From Chloroflexota bacterium (lineage in GTDB: Bacteria > Chloroflexota > Anaerolineae > B4-G1): a DNA stretch of 39,513 nucleotides. The notes under the pieces were generated by a model, which did not search any database, had not been told where the DNA came from, and saw nothing but the letters and a program-made list of their open reading frames with translations. The stretch is from assembly GCA_024232355.1 (NCBI GenBank), contig JAAEPW010000670.1, positions 1-39,513 of the forward strand. The letters are read 5' to 3'. This document shows positions 22,626 through 30,716 of the stretch, piece after piece. The position numbers and the translations under genes were made by a program. Within the stretch, counting starts at the first letter, position 1. Every line of letters starts with the position of its first letter.

Positions 22626-22872
22626 GGGTCACCCCACTCGCGTATGCTTCTACGCATCGTCTTGTATTCAGGTCCAATGTCGCCGGGTCGAGACACCCGT
22701 CGGCACGCCAACCGTAAAGCCTCGAGACTTCGGAAATAGCAGGCGAGAGATAGAGCAAATAGAATGGACATGATTGTAAGAAGTGTTCCTGGCCAGCGTC
22801 GAACGGGAGGCGGGTCAACATGAACGGAAAGTTTGGGGCGTCGTCTATCTCTCGCGTGCTTACGCTTCCTAC
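22555..22872 (-). CDS. Tail assembly chaperone, second segment reached by -1 frameshift (gpT-like)
   Basis: This frame adds 105 residues, from the base just before the TAG of the upstream gene (VGSVSTREIDDAPNFPFMLT onward). It is -1 relative to the 185-residue gene, the direction used for the lambda G-GT product, and lies between the tail tube and tape measure genes as in lambda. No ATG with a ribosome site exists near its beginning; an internal ATG at MLTRLPF lacks one. A fusion would be 290 residues. The last codons before the stop are UCA AAG UAG. No classical slippery heptamer is seen. Confidence 0.5.
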   Translation of the reverse strand, partial: VGSVSTREIDDAPNFPFMLTRLPFDAGQEHFLQSCPFYLLYLSPAISEVSRLYGWRADGCLDPATLDLNTRRCVEAYASGVTRGQHDKREAEAAKRANAAANATR

Positions 22873-23426
22873 TTTGAATCGGTTGGTTTCGCAGTCTCTT
22901 TCGAAGGGGCATTCAGGCTCGCCAGTGCTTCTATCCGTGCACGGGCATGGTTGGATTGGGTACGCTCTAGCTGCCAAATACCCGGAGCTATAGGCACAAA
23001 AGGGATGTCGCCTCCGTTGCGCCCGTTGCACCGTTGGATCATAACCATGGCAAGCTCGTGTATGTTGTCGCGCCCCACCATCTCTCTAACTGATTCGGCT
23101 AGGATATGCTTGCCGTTCACTTCCTCGGTAGGAATCTTGATGCTGTTCCCTGCTTTGTCTAGCATCTCACCTTTGGGTTTTGCGTTGTGGCGAAAGACAA
23201 ACCACTTGTCATCACTGGTCGAAGTGTCGAGAAAGTTTTCGAACCTCGGACCAAGTGGCGCAAGTTCCCATACGGTCGGCTGTTCTTTCAGCTTCGAGAA
23301 GTCTCCAAGGTCTTCGATGTTCCTCGACTGTTCGTATACGCGCATCCTCTCGATCTGCACTTCGCGCAAAGCCGGGTCGGTTACGCACACCACATCGATT
23401 GATTCGGACGGTTTGATTCTGAGCAT
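22869..23426 (-). CDS. Tail assembly chaperone, first segment (gpG-like)
   Basis: A 185-residue protein with ATG at 23426 and GGAGGTTAGAGGG upstream. It follows the tail tube gene and precedes the tape measure, the fixed place of the tail chaperone. It is mostly helical and charged; its end (PSKETAKPTDSK) leads into the -1 frame described above. Chaperones of this type coat the tape measure during tail assembly and are absent from virions. Confidence 0.6.
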   Translation of the reverse strand: MLRIKPSESIDVVCVTDPALREVQIERMRVYEQSRNIEDLGDFSKLKEQPTVWELAPLGPRFENFLDTSTSDDKWFVFRHNAKPKGEMLDKAGNSIKIPTEEVNGKHILAESVREMVGRDNIHELAMVMIQRCNGRNGGDIPFVPIAPGIWQLERTQSNHARARIEALASLNAPSKETAKPTDSK

Positions 23427-23447
23427 CCCTCTAACCTCCCCACGTTT

Positions 23448-24770
23448 CTATGACGTGTTGCCATTTGTTGATATACCAATTGCCCACGGTGCCTGGCTCG
23501 TGTCGCTATTGGACACAGTGCCCCCCGTGTTTTTTGCGGAGTCCGCACCGTATGTCAGTGTCGCCACGCCGTAGTTGCCGGTGCCGTCCCAAGTGGGCGC
23601 TGCGATTTGATGACAGTTCGGAAACCAAATACCTACGCCGCCGGGATCTCCCGGTGCGGTTGTGGGCCATACGAAGCCCATGTACTTGTTAGCAAAGGTC
23701 GAAGCGGATACGTCGTCGAAGTCCGCGTACGACATGATGACTTGTAGGGTGACGGTCGCCTGTTGGTAGACAGCCATATAGTCTTGTGTACCGTTCAGGC
23801 TAGTGGCAGTCCCGGTGCCGGGAATAGGAACAGTCGTCAACCCGAAGTCGATGTCAGCTTTGATCAACTCTTTGAAGCTAGATGATATGTCACCCCCGGC
23901 GGCGTATGTTCCAAACTCGAATCGGAAGTTGCCACCGTTGCGCAAGTACTTCTCGGTATCGGCGAAGCTCTCGACGTTCAAAGCGCTATCGAGTTTGTAC
24001 AAGTCTGCCGCGTGAAAAGTCGGGCTCCATATCGTCTGCCCGTTGGCTTCCGGCTCGATGGTCAGTGTCCCGATGCTACCGAGTGCGCAACCCTTGGCTA
24101 CCCATGCGAGGTATTCAGCACCGCTCGTCTCGGCTCCCCTTGTGTTTTGGAGGAACGTCAATAGCGCGGTTACCGGCACACGCCTTGCGCGGGGTGTTGC
24201 CGTCCACATGGAATAGACAAGGTTGCCGCTAGTCTGTGCAGATGGGAGATCCATCCACAGGGTAACGGTATTGGTTGCCGTTGCGGACTTGTTCATCAAG
24301 CAAGGCCAATACTGCTCGTTATCCAACTTCACCATAATGGCTTCGTTGTATAGGTCCGACGTAACACCGAGATCATCGTCGGTGGTGAAGCCATTGGTTG
24401 CCGTGCTGGTAGTGGTGGTCCTATCTTGATCCACTGTGCTATTGATCGCACAACCACCCGACTCCAACATCGTAATCAATGGCGGCTGTTGTGTGGACCC
24501 TGACCCACGCCTTGCCACCAAGGGAATGGTGATTGCGTTTTCTCGTACGGACTCATACACAATCGGGTCATCGCTCTTATCCGCAAAGGTGGCGTTCGCT
24601 ACGTTGGCTTGCAACGCAACGTTAACCACGTCGGTCGGCATCGCGACAACTTCTTCTGTGCGAATGTCGCCGTCATGAGTCCCGGCGAAATCGGACACCG
24701 TTACCAAGTCGTCCTGCTGACCCATGCGGAGGGTCTGTCCTTGAGTACTGTAGGGCGTTGTACCTGCCAT
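23448..24770 (-). CDS. Major tail tube protein
   Basis: A 440-residue protein with ATG at 24770 and GGAGAAAGAAA upstream. It is rich in Thr, Ser, Ala, Gly and Asp with many predicted beta strands (NFRFEFGTYAAGG, MAVYQQATVTLQVIMSYADF). Its position, after the tail terminator and before the chaperones, is that of the tube protein. It is larger than the usual 150-350 residues; the extra part may be an outward-facing domain. The C-terminal region (GTGNYGVATLTYGADSAKNT) looks like an added Ig-like fold. Confidence 0.65.
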   Translation of the reverse strand: MAGTTPYSTQGQTLRMGQQDDLVTVSDFAGTHDGDIRTEEVVAMPTDVVNVALQANVANATFADKSDDPIVYESVRENAITIPLVARRGSGSTQQPPLITMLESGGCAINSTVDQDRTTTTSTATNGFTTDDDLGVTSDLYNEAIMVKLDNEQYWPCLMNKSATATNTVTLWMDLPSAQTSGNLVYSMWTATPRARRVPVTALLTFLQNTRGAETSGAEYLAWVAKGCALGSIGTLTIEPEANGQTIWSPTFHAADLYKLDSALNVESFADTEKYLRNGGNFRFEFGTYAAGGDISSSFKELIKADIDFGLTTVPIPGTGTATSLNGTQDYMAVYQQATVTLQVIMSYADFDDVSASTFANKYMGFVWPTTAPGDPGGVGIWFPNCHQIAAPTWDGTGNYGVATLTYGADSAKNTGGTVSNSDTSQAPWAIGISTNGNTS

Positions 24771-24782
24771 TTTCTTTCTCCT

Positions 24783-25238
24783 CTATGATACGCGTAGAAT
24801 TGCGTACAGGTTTATTAGCCCGTACATCCAAGGGTCTTCTTCGTGTGGCTCGAGCATCGGGCCATCACTCCAATTGATTTCTCGTATCTCGACACCGGAC
24901 ACGCTTGATTGATTGCGGCGTAAGTCTTGGCTGATAGCTTCGAGGTCATCGAGTGCGGCACGTTCCCAATCCTCCGTCCGTCTGTAGACGATGGTGATTG
25001 GATAGAGCGCTTGAATCAGCCGGGTACTATGACCGCATGTGATGTTGGTATAGTCGGTAGCGCTACCCATTTCGAATAGACGGTCTTCACCTGTGCACGC
25101 CCGCACCTCGCGCTCTTTGCGGTCAGTTTGTGGACGCGCTTTAAACGGGTGTTCCGTGAAAGCCGTGGGCGTCAAGTCCCTGATGCGTCCTTCGACTTCT
25201 TCGCGAAGCAACCCGACGATGGAATAGAGAGCCGCCAT
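24783..25238 (-). CDS. Tail terminator / tail completion protein
   Basis: A 151-residue protein with ATG at 25238 (TAATG overlap). An N-terminal helix (MAALYSIVGLLREEVEGRIR) is followed by strands (ALYPITIVYRRTEDW), a helix and a final strand (GLINLYAILRVS). This alpha-beta pattern and place (just before the tube gene) fit the tail terminator family (lambda gpU-like, SPP1 gp17-like). It would cap the tube and join tail to head. Confidence 0.6.
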   Translation of the reverse strand: MAALYSIVGLLREEVEGRIRDLTPTAFTEHPFKARPQTDRKEREVRACTGEDRLFEMGSATDYTNITCGHSTRLIQALYPITIVYRRTEDWERAALDDLEAISQDLRRNQSSVSGVEIREINWSDGPMLEPHEEDPWMYGLINLYAILRVS

Positions 25239-26137
25239 TACAGCCCACGCCCCGAAGGCCACCAAGACATCGGGGCTTCTTCGCCGTCGTCTACCGTTTG
25301 GTCCTGGTCATCGTCGAACCATATGGGTGCGTTCTCGACGGCGGCTAGTTCTAGCTTGCGGGTCTGCGTCATCACCCCCCGCTCGTATTCCCACTCGTCC
25401 GCAACGGGGCAACCCATCAGATAGATCTCCGATGTGAGCACGGGCCAAAGCACGGACTGATCGACTAGCTTGTCTATGTCCCGCTTGCGTGCATTGAAGT
25501 ATGCCCGTGTGCGCCTCAGAGCGGCGTTGTAAAGCTTGTCCCACCGTTCCTCAATGATGGTGTATAGGCTTGGGTAAACGTCCGCGAAATCCTGCCTGAT
25601 GCCCGCACCTGAGAATGCAGACTTGAGCACTTGGCCAAGCTGTGTGATGGCGTCGCCACAAAGGTTATCGCCGCTGTCCAAGGGGCTCCATCGAATCGAC
25701 ACGTCGAGTCCCTGCGTCCACGTTGCCACCGTTGTGGTGTCGAGGGAGTACGTAGCAAACAACCCCGCGATGGCGGTGCCTGTGGAGTGGGCGTCAATCA
25801 ATGCGCGAGTGAGGGTGACGGTCTTCGTACTGTTGTCATAGAACTTCGCTTGAACGACTTCTGACCTACCCGCAACCGACGTGGCAATACGGAACCTATC
25901 GCCGGGAGTAACCACACCCGCGCCGCCCGTGGTCAATACCAACGTCGTAGCACCAACAGCCAAAGCACCGTTCAATGTATCCGCCGTAAACAGCGAACCC
26001 GCACCGGCAGCGACTAGCGAAGTACCCGCCTTCGACGCGATGTCCACCTCGACGGTGGCCGGGAGCTCGCTCCAATCGAACTCGACACGCAACGGAACAG
26101 CGTCGGCGTTGTAGGCTATTTGAACGAAGTCAGCCAT
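25238..26137 (-). CDS. Head-tail connector region protein
   Basis: A 299-residue protein with ATG at 26137 and AAGGAGTAGCG upstream. The N-terminal half is Ala-, Gly- and Thr-rich and beta-like (NGALAVGATTLVLTTGGAG). The C-terminal half is helical with a basic stretch (WDKLYNAALRRTRAYFNARK), then an acidic end (DDDQDQTVDDGEEAP). Coupled to the tail terminator gene. Likely a connector or a structural protein; no family recognised. Confidence 0.45.
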   Translation of the reverse strand: MADFVQIAYNADAVPLRVEFDWSELPATVEVDIASKAGTSLVAAGAGSLFTADTLNGALAVGATTLVLTTGGAGVVTPGDRFRIATSVAGRSEVVQAKFYDNSTKTVTLTRALIDAHSTGTAIAGLFATYSLDTTTVATWTQGLDVSIRWSPLDSGDNLCGDAITQLGQVLKSAFSGAGIRQDFADVYPSLYTIIEERWDKLYNAALRRTRAYFNARKRDIDKLVDQSVLWPVLTSEIYLMGCPVADEWEYERGVMTQTRKLELAAVENAPIWFDDDQDQTVDDGEEAPMSWWPSGRGL

Positions 26138-26139
26138 CG

Positions 26140-27441
26140 CTACTCCTTATTGATTTCGTAAAGCATGGTTTGATGTAGGGCGTTGACTTGGATTTGGGTT
26201 AGGGCGAAGTCCGCAACACCCGCCGTCAACATATCACCCGTCCACGGAATAGCAGGAGCCCCAGCATTTCCAGCAGCACCTATTAATAGAGAGTTTTCTG
26301 TTAATGCAATTGTCTCCCCACTAATATCTACACCACAACAATTGACTCCATCTATATAGATAGTGGCGTCGCCACTAACATCACACACAAGGACAATGGT
26401 ATGAGTTTGTTTCAGCGACATGGGCGCAGCAACATTGATAGCATTGTATCTAACCTGCACGCCCGACCCACCAATATATACAAGTTGAACGCCATCATTG
26501 AATGCGTCCCTTGTCCCAAACAATGCGCTATTAATATCTTGATCCAATGTGACAACCGTGAACCATGAAAAGTCCGCGTTGTAATCGAATGTTCCCAGGT
26601 CTGCAATCTTTAGGTATGTATCCGACCCGTCGAACTCATACCCCTTGCGCCATGTGGATTTCGTGGGAAAGGTGCTACCCGTCGACCCGTCACCATACAC
26701 CGCATCGTAGGCACTCCCCCCGGCCCCCACGTTGGTCGTACTGTTGCCACTCACGTTAGCATTCAACATCGGCAGTTCCACCAAAGCACGTTCGCGCCAT
26801 GTCCAGGTGGTCTCGTTGTAGTAGTCGGCAGCTTCGGCGGCTGTGAGGAGTTGGGAGAAGATGGCGAAGCGGGAGATTGAGCCGTCGAATAAATTCGCCC
26901 CGGCAACAGTAGCCCCAACAGAGATCAAGGGATCAGCCGTTGTGGGCGTCCATGCCGAGGCGTCGGAGTCGAGAACTAGGGTACCGTTTAACCATACCGA
27001 CGTGTTACCGGTTTCCGATGAAACTACAATAACGTTGCGTTGACCGACCAACCAATACGATCCGTATGTTGCGGCCGCCACATTTGCAATCAGAGAATTC
27101 CCAATATATATGCGAAGCGTGTTGTCGCTTCTCTTTTGGATAGCGTAATCGTGTGAATTTGTAGTGACCAAAATATGAGTCGCGTTGTCATCGTGAGCGA
27201 ATGATGGGTTGAATTCCACCACATAGCTGATGTTCGTCAGTGGTCCAAAGAATGCGCCGCCGGGATACGTGATATAATCCGTGGTCCCGTTCAACGTCAC
27301 CCCCGTCGAAGCGGAGAATGATGGAGTCCCGGATACAGTCCCCCCGTTGTCCTCGACCTTGGCTTGGCTCTCGAAGGACTCCGCGAATAGGCAACCGCGT
27401 TGCCGTTCCGCACCTCGACTGTTTACGTTGAGTCTAGTCAT
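26140..27441 (-). CDS. Structural protein with two LamG-like (concanavalin fold) domains
   Basis: A 433-residue protein with ATG at 27441 (ATGA overlap). Two similar halves are visible: LNGTTDYITYPGGAFFGP then IRFAIFSQLLTAAEAADYYN-like end in the first (with SVWLNGTLVLDSDASAW), and KGYEFDGSDTYLKIADLG then GDATIYIDGVNCCGVDI and TAGVADFALTQIQVNALHQT in the second. 'DG...Y' at the start and 'R.a.f...LT..e....Y' at the end are marks of LamG/pentraxin-like jellyroll domains, which bind sugars or proteins. It sits with the head-tail genes, so it could decorate the virion and help attachment to glycans. Confidence 0.7.
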   Translation of the reverse strand: MTRLNVNSRGAERQRGCLFAESFESQAKVEDNGGTVSGTPSFSASTGVTLNGTTDYITYPGGAFFGPLTNISYVVEFNPSFAHDDNATHILVTTNSHDYAIQKRSDNTLRIYIGNSLIANVAAATYGSYWLVGQRNVIVVSSETGNTSVWLNGTLVLDSDASAWTPTTADPLISVGATVAGANLFDGSISRFAIFSQLLTAAEAADYYNETTWTWRERALVELPMLNANVSGNSTTNVGAGGSAYDAVYGDGSTGSTFPTKSTWRKGYEFDGSDTYLKIADLGTFDYNADFSWFTVVTLDQDINSALFGTRDAFNDGVQLVYIGGSGVQVRYNAINVAAPMSLKQTHTIVLVCDVSGDATIYIDGVNCCGVDISGETIALTENSLLIGAAGNAGAPAIPWTGDMLTAGVADFALTQIQVNALHQTMLYEINKE

Positions 27442-28019
27442 GCCGTCTTGTCCGTGTGCTCGTACCAATGCAACTCAACGGTTGCCTCGGAGCTTGCCGC
27501 CTCGGTTTCAACCTCGAAGGCGTAGGTGGTATTCTGTTTCAATATCCACTCATTCTCCCCGTGGCTTGCGCCCGGTTGCTGCCGCCCCTTGCCGAAGTGG
27601 AGCATCTCAAGGGTGGTGCCGAAGTTGGTAACAGTCCCGCCAATGGTAGCGTTCCCCGCGCCCCCTGCACTACCCGCCGAAATCACGCCGGATGTGTTGG
27701 CGCTGTTTCTGTTCTTGTTCCTCGGGGCATAGTCCGCGCCGCTTGCGCCTGTGATCGTCGCACCTTCACCGAGGGTATAGAACGCCTCGACATTTGCGCG
27801 CGCTGTGATTACCATGTGTAACCACTTGGTTGTGTTGGGCGTGGTAAAGCTAATCGTTGCCTTCGTCCCACTACCCCCCGCTGCGTTGTGTTCCATCGTA
27901 TAGCTTGAGCCGCTGTGGATTTCGTGGTGCTCGTACTCGATTGTCTGGAGTGAGTTCGTAGACGAGTCACACTTGGCAGTCCGGCTATTGCTGTCTACTA
28001 TGTGAACAGCAGACGGCAT
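27438..28019 (-). CDS. Virion structural protein of a widespread phage family of unknown role
   Basis: A 193-residue protein with ATG at 28019 (ATGA overlap). It shows SLQTIEYEHHEIHSGSSYTM near the N-terminus, APRNKNRNSANTSG in the middle, and ENEWILKQNTTYAFEVETEA with HWYEHTD near the end. This pattern (EHHEIH at the start, NRNR in the middle, WILK and WYEHT at the end) recurs in many environmental tailed phages, usually among structural genes. The fold looks like a beta-sandwich. It is probably a surface or connector protein. Confidence 0.6.
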   Translation of the reverse strand: MPSAVHIVDSNSRTAKCDSSTNSLQTIEYEHHEIHSGSSYTMEHNAAGGSGTKATISFTTPNTTKWLHMVITARANVEAFYTLGEGATITGASGADYAPRNKNRNSANTSGVISAGSAGGAGNATIGGTVTNFGTTLEMLHFGKGRQQPGASHGENEWILKQNTTYAFEVETEAASSEATVELHWYEHTDKTA

Positions 28020-28294
28020 CACTCAACCTCAAGAGCGGACACAGCCGAGAGCTTCTCCGCGATGACCTCCTGCCGCAGCCGGTCCAACTTCATGACCCAT
28101 ACAACCGGGACGTTTTCAGCCTGGGCGATCTTGTGGTATCCGCCGTTTGCTTCTACCTCGCGCAATCGGTTGAGCACCGCCAGCCCCTTGGCTTTTGTTA
28201 TCTTGTCGAATTCCGGCTCGGGCTTCTGCTCTGGTTTCGCCACGTCCTGCAATTGCGAGAGGGAGAGTTTTTGCAATTCTGTTTTAATCGTCAT
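28019..28294 (-). CDS. Hypothetical protein
   Basis: A 91-residue protein with ATG at 28294 and AGGGGGACACA upstream. Helical; begins MTIKTELQKLSLSQLQDVAK, then a Pro-Glu linker (PEQKPEPEF) and KGLAVLNRLREVEANGGYHK, a segment resembling a small DNA-binding or chaperone helix pair. Its place among virion genes suggests an assembly role. No family recognised. Confidence 0.5.
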   Translation of the reverse strand: MTIKTELQKLSLSQLQDVAKPEQKPEPEFDKITKAKGLAVLNRLREVEANGGYHKIAQAENVPVVWVMKLDRLRQEVIAEKLSAVSALEVE

Positions 28295-28303
28295 TGTGTC
28301 CCC

Positions 28304-29113
28304 CTAGTAAAGCCGCTTCGCTTCGATGGTCCAGGCACCATCAGTGTTAGCCCCATCGTTTGCCCGGACCACCTTGAGCCGGAGCCACTTGCAAGCCCGG
28401 AAGGCTGCGTTCGTGTGCAGGTAGACCACCGTGGTGTAACTCGCCGCATTGGCCGCCGTCATGTTGTCCATTCCGAATTGCGTGACATCGATGTATGTAC
28501 AGCTAGCCTGGGCCGTCCCGTCATCCTGTAGACTCGCCTCGACTGTATACGCCTGATCTCCTGCGGCTCCTGGGGTGTCGGCCAAGACGTGGATCGCTGC
28601 GCCTGCGTAGCCGTCCATGTCAAGATAGTAATAGGTTGTGCCATCACCCTGGCTGGTCGCCGTGGCTTTGTTCTCCTCTATGTGCGCCTCCCAGACCGGG
28701 TTAACCTCTTTGGTGTTCTGCGTGCTCGAGGTGGCACCGGCAGACCCGCCGCTGGGGTTCTCCCAATTCAGCGCGTTGATTGCCAGCGTCCCCGCTGCCA
28801 CGTCACACTTGTAGCTGAATCGGTACGTGGTCCCCTGAACGAAGTCGTAGGGAATATCAAATTCGTACACATTGGCCGTGTTGATGTCGAAGACCCAGGA
28901 GAGTTCACCCGTATCGTCGTGCACGTCTGCCCATGTGGCCCCATCAGATGCAGCGTCAAGGGTAAGGGTTAGGTTGCCCGCGCCTCCCGTCACAACCGTC
29001 GCTGTCAGCTTCGTGGCGTTGCCCCCGGCTTTGTATGTTGCCAGAGGTGTCTCGGTCACAGCGGGCAAACCCGCTGCGAGCAATGCTGTATCTGGGCCTG
29101 TTCTCTTCGACAT
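28304..29113 (-). CDS. Virion structural protein, Ala/Thr/Gly-rich
   Basis: A 269-residue protein with ATG at 29113. Beta-rich, low in Lys (LTATVVTGGAGNLTLTLDAA, YVVEASL-type strands such as AYTVEASLQDDGTAQASCTY). Likely two Ig-like or jellyroll domains joined around residue 130. It lies among connector genes. Probably surface-exposed. No family recognised. Confidence 0.45.
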   Translation of the reverse strand: MSKRTGPDTALLAAGLPAVTETPLATYKAGGNATKLTATVVTGGAGNLTLTLDAASDGATWADVHDDTGELSWVFDINTANVYEFDIPYDFVQGTTYRFSYKCDVAAGTLAINALNWENPSGGSAGATSSTQNTKEVNPVWEAHIEENKATATSQGDGTTYYYLDMDGYAGAAIHVLADTPGAAGDQAYTVEASLQDDGTAQASCTYIDVTQFGMDNMTAANAASYTTVVYLHTNAAFRACKWLRLKVVRANDGANTDGAWTIEAKRLY

Positions 29114-29121
29114 GATGTTTT

Positions 29122-29901
29122 CTACTCCTGCCCGCCACCGCCGCCGAATGGTATGGGTTCATCCGTGGGGCTTGAGGGCTGTTCTTGTTTGGGCTTCGGC
29201 CCTGGTTTCTTTTTGATCTTGAAATCTCGGGGGACTTCTTCGAATCTCCAGTTAGCAATACGCCGGACCGTGGCTCCCTCTTTGATCGCCTTGCGGTCTG
29301 ACTTACGGAATCGGGCAGATGCCAAATGCTTGCCGAACTTTTGCAGCATCGATAGCGCGTAGGGGTACGGCACCTCGATGCATTGGTCCTCGTCTACCGT
29401 CCATCGGATCATCTCGTGGAACGGTTTCCCCTGTAGGTTCCACTTGCGCTTGATAGCCTGTGTAACCGGCTCGCCCGTGTCGGGGTCCTCGGTAATCAAC
29501 TCACCTTTCCATTGAACGATGTCGCCTTTCTTTGGCTTGTCGTCGTGTTCGGCGAGGATAGCTTCGGTATCCCAATTGGCGATGAAGCCGGGAGAATCCG
29601 TGATGGCTTTCCCGTTCTTATCTTCGCAACATGCTTGCCGCGTGAGTACGTGAAACCGAAACCGGATAGGTGTACCGTCTAGACCTTTCATCTCAGCACC
29701 GGGCCTCTTGCTCCCGTCCGCACCGAGGCCGTCTAGATGGCGATAGACATCCAGTTTGCAGTTGTGGTTGTCCTGATACATATCGGTTAATGACCATTGG
29801 TTAGGTCCAAATCCGTATGTCTCAGCCGTTACGATCTTCCGTACCGCCGCACGCCGTTGCGCTTTGCCGGTTGCCGTGAGTGCTTCTCCCCATTGAATCA
29901 T
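29122..29901 (-). CDS. Hypothetical protein of the head region
   Basis: A 259-residue protein with ATG at 29901 and AGAGGTGATTTT upstream. Basic near the C-terminus (FKIKKKPGPKPKQEQPSSPT) with a disordered Gly-rich end. The core contains aromatic and charged residues (FGPNQWSLTDMYQDNHNCKL) and three Cys. It follows a hairpin-bearing gap after the head genes. Function unknown. Confidence 0.45.
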   Translation of the reverse strand: MIQWGEALTATGKAQRRAAVRKIVTAETYGFGPNQWSLTDMYQDNHNCKLDVYRHLDGLGADGSKRPGAEMKGLDGTPIRFRFHVLTRQACCEDKNGKAITDSPGFIANWDTEAILAEHDDKPKKGDIVQWKGELITEDPDTGEPVTQAIKRKWNLQGKPFHEMIRWTVDEDQCIEVPYPYALSMLQKFGKHLASARFRKSDRKAIKEGATVRRIANWRFEEVPRDFKIKKKPGPKPKQEQPSSPTDEPIPFGGGGGQE

Positions 29902-29977
29902 AAAATCACCTCTTGCTTAAAGGTTGCCGTCCTCCCGTCCAATCGGTTGCAACGCCGATCAGCCAAGCCAGGGGAGG

Positions 29978-30000
29978 AGAACAAGACGGCTGGCCCCGTC
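29978..30000 (-). terminator. Weak hairpin terminator or attenuator between head and tail genes
   Basis: On the minus strand GACGG (rc of 29996-30000) pairs with CCGTC (rc of 29985-29989) around a six-base loop, followed by TTGTTCT. A second small stem (ATCGG/CCGAT) lies just below. It may lower transcription from the capsid genes into the tail genes. The T-run is poor. Confidence 0.35.
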
Positions 30001-30016
30001 GGTTGTTGGTTACGAG

Positions 30017-30385
30017 TTACGCGGGTGTGCCAAAGCAATGCCAACGCCACTGATAGGCGTCGAGGTCTTCCGTGTCATCCACGTTGACAAACGCACTGGC
30101 CGCAGCATCGGCGTTATCGTCCCACGTGAAATAGACCGCCCCACCGTCTGCGTCGTCATAGTCGTCATTGACATACGTCGGATAGATCAACGCATCGGCT
30201 TTGGCAGTGACGCCAGCAAAAACGATCCCGCTTTCGATAGTCGTCACGTATGAAGACACATCCATCGCAGCACCGTTGGTTGCGTCGTAGTCGGAAGGAC
30301 CGGCGGCCAAGCCGCACACAAGAACGAGACCTTCACGAATGGTCGTCGAGGTCACGTCAGAAAGGGTCATCGGATCATCAGCCAT
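30017..30385 (-). CDS. Head-region protein (decoration-like position)
   Basis: A 122-residue protein with ATG at 30385 and AGGAGTACAAA upstream. It starts MADDPMTLSDVTSTTIREGL and is acidic and beta-rich (AYQWRWHCFGTPA at the end). Its place after the capsid gene and size suit a capsid decoration protein, but no family match is clear. Confidence 0.45.
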   Translation of the reverse strand: MADDPMTLSDVTSTTIREGLVLVCGLAAGPSDYDATNGAAMDVSSYVTTIESGIVFAGVTAKADALIYPTYVNDDYDDADGGAVYFTWDDNADAAASAFVNVDDTEDLDAYQWRWHCFGTPA

Positions 30386-30394
30386 TTTGTACTC

Positions 30395-30706
30395 CTATTT
30401 GATTTTTTTCTTCGCTGGTTTTTTGGGTGCCGATTTCTTCTTCGGTGCCGGTTTCTTCGCTGGCTTCTTTGCCGGTTTCTTGACAGGCTTTGCAACCGTC
30501 TTTTTAACAGGCTTCTTTGCCGGCTTGTCACCCAATAGTATCAACTCATCGGTGTCCACAAATCCCGCCTTCTGTAGTCTCAGGCAGACAGCCCCCTTTG
30601 TCTCTGCCGCTACGATGGCGGCTTTGACTTCGGCGGTCTGTTCCATCTGCCGACGCAGGGAATGACACTCAACCTCGATACTTTCCAGGATACTTGCGAT
30701 CAACAT
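30395..30706 (-). CDS. Small protein with histone-H1-like Lys/Pro/Ala tail
   Basis: A 103-residue protein with ATG at 30706 and the strong GGAGGTGAGCT ribosome site. Residues 1-59 are helical, slightly acidic (MLIASILESIEVECHSLRRQ). Residues 60-103 are about half Lys with PAKKP-type repeats (VKKPAKKPAKKPAPKKKSAP), like eukaryotic H1 tails or AlgP. It is next to the capsid gene, so it may be packaged and bind DNA or the capsid floor, or aid assembly. The repeat-rich DNA is prone to slippage. Confidence 0.65.
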   Translation of the reverse strand: MLIASILESIEVECHSLRRQMEQTAEVKAAIVAAETKGAVCLRLQKAGFVDTDELILLGDKPAKKPVKKTVAKPVKKPAKKPAKKPAPKKKSAPKKPAKKKIK

Positions 30707-30716
30707 AGCTCACCTC

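Noticed and set aside
22783..23574. 263-residue open frame on the plus strand
   Set aside because: Antisense to the tail chaperone genes, with Ser-, Leu- and Arg-rich composition typical of shadow frames.
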